A program made the translations under genes and the position numbers. The notes under the pieces are model-generated. The model was not told the origin of the DNA. It searched no databases and saw only the letters and a program-made list of their open reading frames with translations. A DNA stretch of 64,000 nt from the NCBI RefSeq assembly GCF_000975155.1, contig NZ_BBRG01000002.1:124001-188000 (forward strand), written 5' to 3'. The DNA comes from Demequina globuliformis (GTDB lineage Bacteria > Actinomycetota > Actinomycetes > Actinomycetales > Demequinaceae). Shown here piece after piece: positions 61,941 through 64,000 of the stretch; positions within the stretch are counted from its first letter, which is position 1, and each line of letters opens with the position of its first letter.

Positions 61941-64000
61941 TTATTTCCCCACGTATTCCGCTAGATGTTGGCCCGTGAGCGTGCTGGCATCGGCCACCAG
62001 TGCTTCAGGCGTTCCCTCGAACACCACACGCCCGCCGTCATGTCCGGCTCCGGGCCCCAGGTCGATCACCCAATCAGCGTGGGCCATCACGGCTTGGTGA
62101 TGCTCGATGACGATCACGGTCTTGCCGGAGTCGACGAGCCTGTCGAGCAGACCAAGGAGGTTGTCGACATCCGCGAGGTGGAGCCCGGTGGTGGGTTCAT
62201 CGAGAACGTAGATGTCGCCCTTGTCCGTCATCCTGGATGCAAGTTTGAGCCGCTGGCGCTCGCCTCCAGACAACGTCGTCAGGGGCTGACCCAACTTGAG
62301 GTAACCGAGGCCCACGTCCTTGAGCCGCACCAAGATCTTGTGTGCGGCAGGCGTCTTTGCCTCGCCTGAGCCCCAGAACTCTTCCGCTTGCGCCACGGAC
62401 ATCTCGAGGACCTCCGCGATGTTGCGCCCGCCCAACGTGTGTTCGAGCACCTCCGCCTGGAAGCGGCGGCCCTCGCATTCCTCACAGGTGGTCTCGACCG
62501 AGTCAAACGGACCCAGATCCGTCACGACCACTCCTGCGCCCTTGCACACCGGGCACGCACCCTCAGAGTTTGAGCTAAACAGTGCCGGCTTGACCCCGTT
62601 TGCTTTCGCGAATGCCTTGCGAATGGGATCCAGCAGGCTCGTGTAGGTCGCTGGACTCGAGCGGCGCGAGCCACGAATGGGACTTTGATCCACGGCAATC
62701 ACGCCCTCACGAGGCGTAATTGCGCCGTGGATCAGCGAAGACTTACCCGAGCCAGCGACGCCGGTGACAGCCACCAGCACTCCCGTGGGAATGTCAATGT
62801 CAACGTCGCGCAGGTTGTGAGTCGACGCACCACGCACCTCGATCGTGCCCGCATGCGCGCGGACCTTGTCCTTCAGGCGTGCCCGGTCGTGGAGGTGGCG
62901 ACCCGTCATCGTGTCGGCACCGGCCAGTTCCGCGGGCGTTCCCTCAAAGACCACCTCTCCCCCGTCTCGGCCGGCACCTGGGCCCATGTCGACCACGCGA
63001 TCCGCGATCGCGATGGTCTCTGGCTTGTGCTCGACCACCACGACCGTGTTGCCCTTGTCGCGCAACTGGATGAGCAGGTTGTTCATGCGCTCAATGTCAT
63101 GCGGATGGAGCCCAATGGTGGGCTCGTCGAAGACGTAGGTCACGTCGGTGAGCGCTGAACCGAGGTGGCGGATCATCTTGGTGCGCTGAGATTCTCCGCC
63201 TGACAGGGTCCCCGTGGGGCGCTCGAGCGACAGGTAGCCCAGGCCGATCTCGACGAACGCCGTGAGCACTGCCCGAATACCCTCGACCAGCGGGCCGGCC
63301 GCCGGCACGTCGAGATCGTCGAACCACGCCGCCAGATCGGTAATCTGCATGCGGCACAGATCCGCGATGGACTTGCCCTCGATCACCGATCCGCGTGCAT
63401 GCTCATTCAGACGGGTGCCGTCGCACTCAGGGCAGGTCTGGAAGGTCACGGCGCGCTCAACGAAGGCCCTGATGTGGGGCTGCATCGACTCTTTGTCCTT
63501 GCTGAGCATCGACTTCTGAATCCGTGGGATCAGTCCCTCGTACGTCATGTTCATGTTGGCGAACTTGACCTTCGTGGGCTCCTTGTACAGGAAATCCTCA
63601 CGTTCACGCTTGGAGTAGTCCTTGATCTTCTTATCTGCATCAAGGAAGCCTGACTCCGAGAAGATCCGGACGTACCAGCCGTCGGCCGTGTATCCAGGGA
63701 CCGTGATGGCACCCTCCGCTAGGGACTTGCTGTCGTCAAAGACTTGGCTGAGGTCGATGTCGGACACCGACCCCATGCCCTCGCACCGCGCGCACTGGCC
63801 ACCCTGGATCGCGAATGAGCGCACCTCCTTCTTCTTTTCCCCACGCGCGGTGTCGAGCGTCACGGCGCCTTGTCCGGAGATCGAGGCAACGTTGAAGGAG
63901 TATGCCTGGGGGGAACCGATGTGAGGCTGCGCTACGCGCGAGTACAACATGCGCAGCAGGGCGTTGGCGTCCGTGGCGGTGCCGACGGTGGACCGCGCGT
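61941..64000 (-). CDS. UvrA-family ABC ATPase (UvrA2-like), N-terminus outside the window
   Basis: The visible part is about 686 residues and continues past the right edge (the frame is open to 64000, reading STVGTATDANALLRMLYS). It has two ABC modules with LSGGESQR and LSGGERQR signatures, plus a Cys-rich zinc segment CPVCKGAG and CEECEGRRF. The DNA-damage recognition layout suggests UvrA2-type paralogues, which also occur in drug-producing actinobacteria as resistance proteins. Whether this is the main UvrA or a paralogue cannot be decided, but pairing with DUF1905 and the short zinc modules favour a paralogue. Confidence 0.85.
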   Translation of the reverse strand, partial: ARSTVGTATDANALLRMLYSRVAQPHIGSPQAYSFNVASISGQGAVTLDTARGEKKKEVRSFAIQGGQCARCEGMGSVSDIDLSQVFDDSKSLAEGAITVPGYTADGWYVRIFSESGFLDADKKIKDYSKREREDFLYKEPTKVKFANMNMTYEGLIPRIQKSMLSKDKESMQPHIRAFVERAVTFQTCPECDGTRLNEHARGSVIEGKSIADLCRMQITDLAAWFDDLDVPAAGPLVEGIRAVLTAFVEIGLGYLSLERPTGTLSGGESQRTKMIRHLGSALTDVTYVFDEPTIGLHPHDIERMNNLLIQLRDKGNTVVVVEHKPETIAIADRVVDMGPGAGRDGGEVVFEGTPAELAGADTMTGRHLHDRARLKDKVRAHAGTIEVRGASTHNLRDVDIDIPTGVLVAVTGVAGSGKSSLIHGAITPREGVIAVDQSPIRGSRRSSPATYTSLLDPIRKAFAKANGVKPALFSSNSEGACPVCKGAGVVVTDLGPFDSVETTCEECEGRRFQAEVLEHTLGGRNIAEVLEMSVAQAEEFWGSGEAKTPAAHKILVRLKDVGLGYLKLGQPLTTLSGGERQRLKLASRMTDKGDIYVLDEPTTGLHLADVDNLLGLLDRLVDSGKTVIVIEHHQAVMAHADWVIDLGPGAGHDGGRVVFEGTPEALVADASTLTGQHLAEYVGK

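Overview
The window is a high-GC chromosome segment from an actinobacterium. Lineage markers are GarA-FtsR-MerR, Der with an acidic N-terminal extension, a fadE5/fadA2/fabG4/htdX-type lipid locus, and GTG and TTG starts. Micrococcales is my best guess, by inference only.

Left chromosomal part (1-18060). After the tail of an unidentified gene comes der, then pcp, a DUF1801 protein and a membrane diguanylate cyclase. A large lipid locus follows: fadD, and a translationally coupled minus-strand run thiolase > FabG4-like reductase > MaoC dehydratase > thioesterase. A TetR regulator and an acyl-CoA dehydrogenase diverge from it. A flavin monooxygenase, small membrane proteins, a MetE-like methyltransferase, a YitT protein and an MFS exporter lead to tRNA-Pro(GGG).

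Integrated island (18019-31088). The last 42 nt of tRNA-Pro plus one flanking base are repeated perfectly (43 bp) about 13 kb downstream. The interval between them is a decayed conjugative or mobilizable element. It keeps an excisionase pseudogene, a fragment of an SCO6880/TraC-type ATPase and a multiply disrupted MobF relaxase (TraA) pseudogene. No integrase is visible. The cargo looks intact. It has (i) an overlapping pair of glycine-rich membrane proteins, one with a nuclease-like D-QxK signature; (ii) three genes of unknown function plus a DUF3024 gene; (iii) an XRE-ImmA/IrrE protease next to a PIN-domain protein; and (iv) a stand-alone reverse transcriptase behind a 426-bp non-coding leader with hairpins. 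This looks like an eroded integrative element that now serves as a small defence-type island. The membrane pair and the RT unit are the best candidates for undescribed systems.

Right chromosomal part (31089-64000). It begins with the original tRNA terminator. Then come a NAD(P)-binding/DUF2867-type protein, CorA, an SDR plus enoyl-CoA hydratase pair, a DEAD-box helicase and a VanY-type carboxypeptidase. An MFS exporter with an amidohydrolase, a NUDIX-NYN fusion, an esterase, OsmC, a second amidohydrolase and an EI24 protein follow. LysR is divergent from PutA. Next are an Abhydrolase_9-type membrane hydrolase, a CDP-alcohol phosphatidyltransferase, GarA, FtsR, a second MerR protein, pyruvate carboxylase (TTG start), a GNAT protein and a flavodoxin. 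The end holds a degenerate 20-bp tandem repeat, a DUF1905 protein and a UvrA-family protein cut by the window edge.
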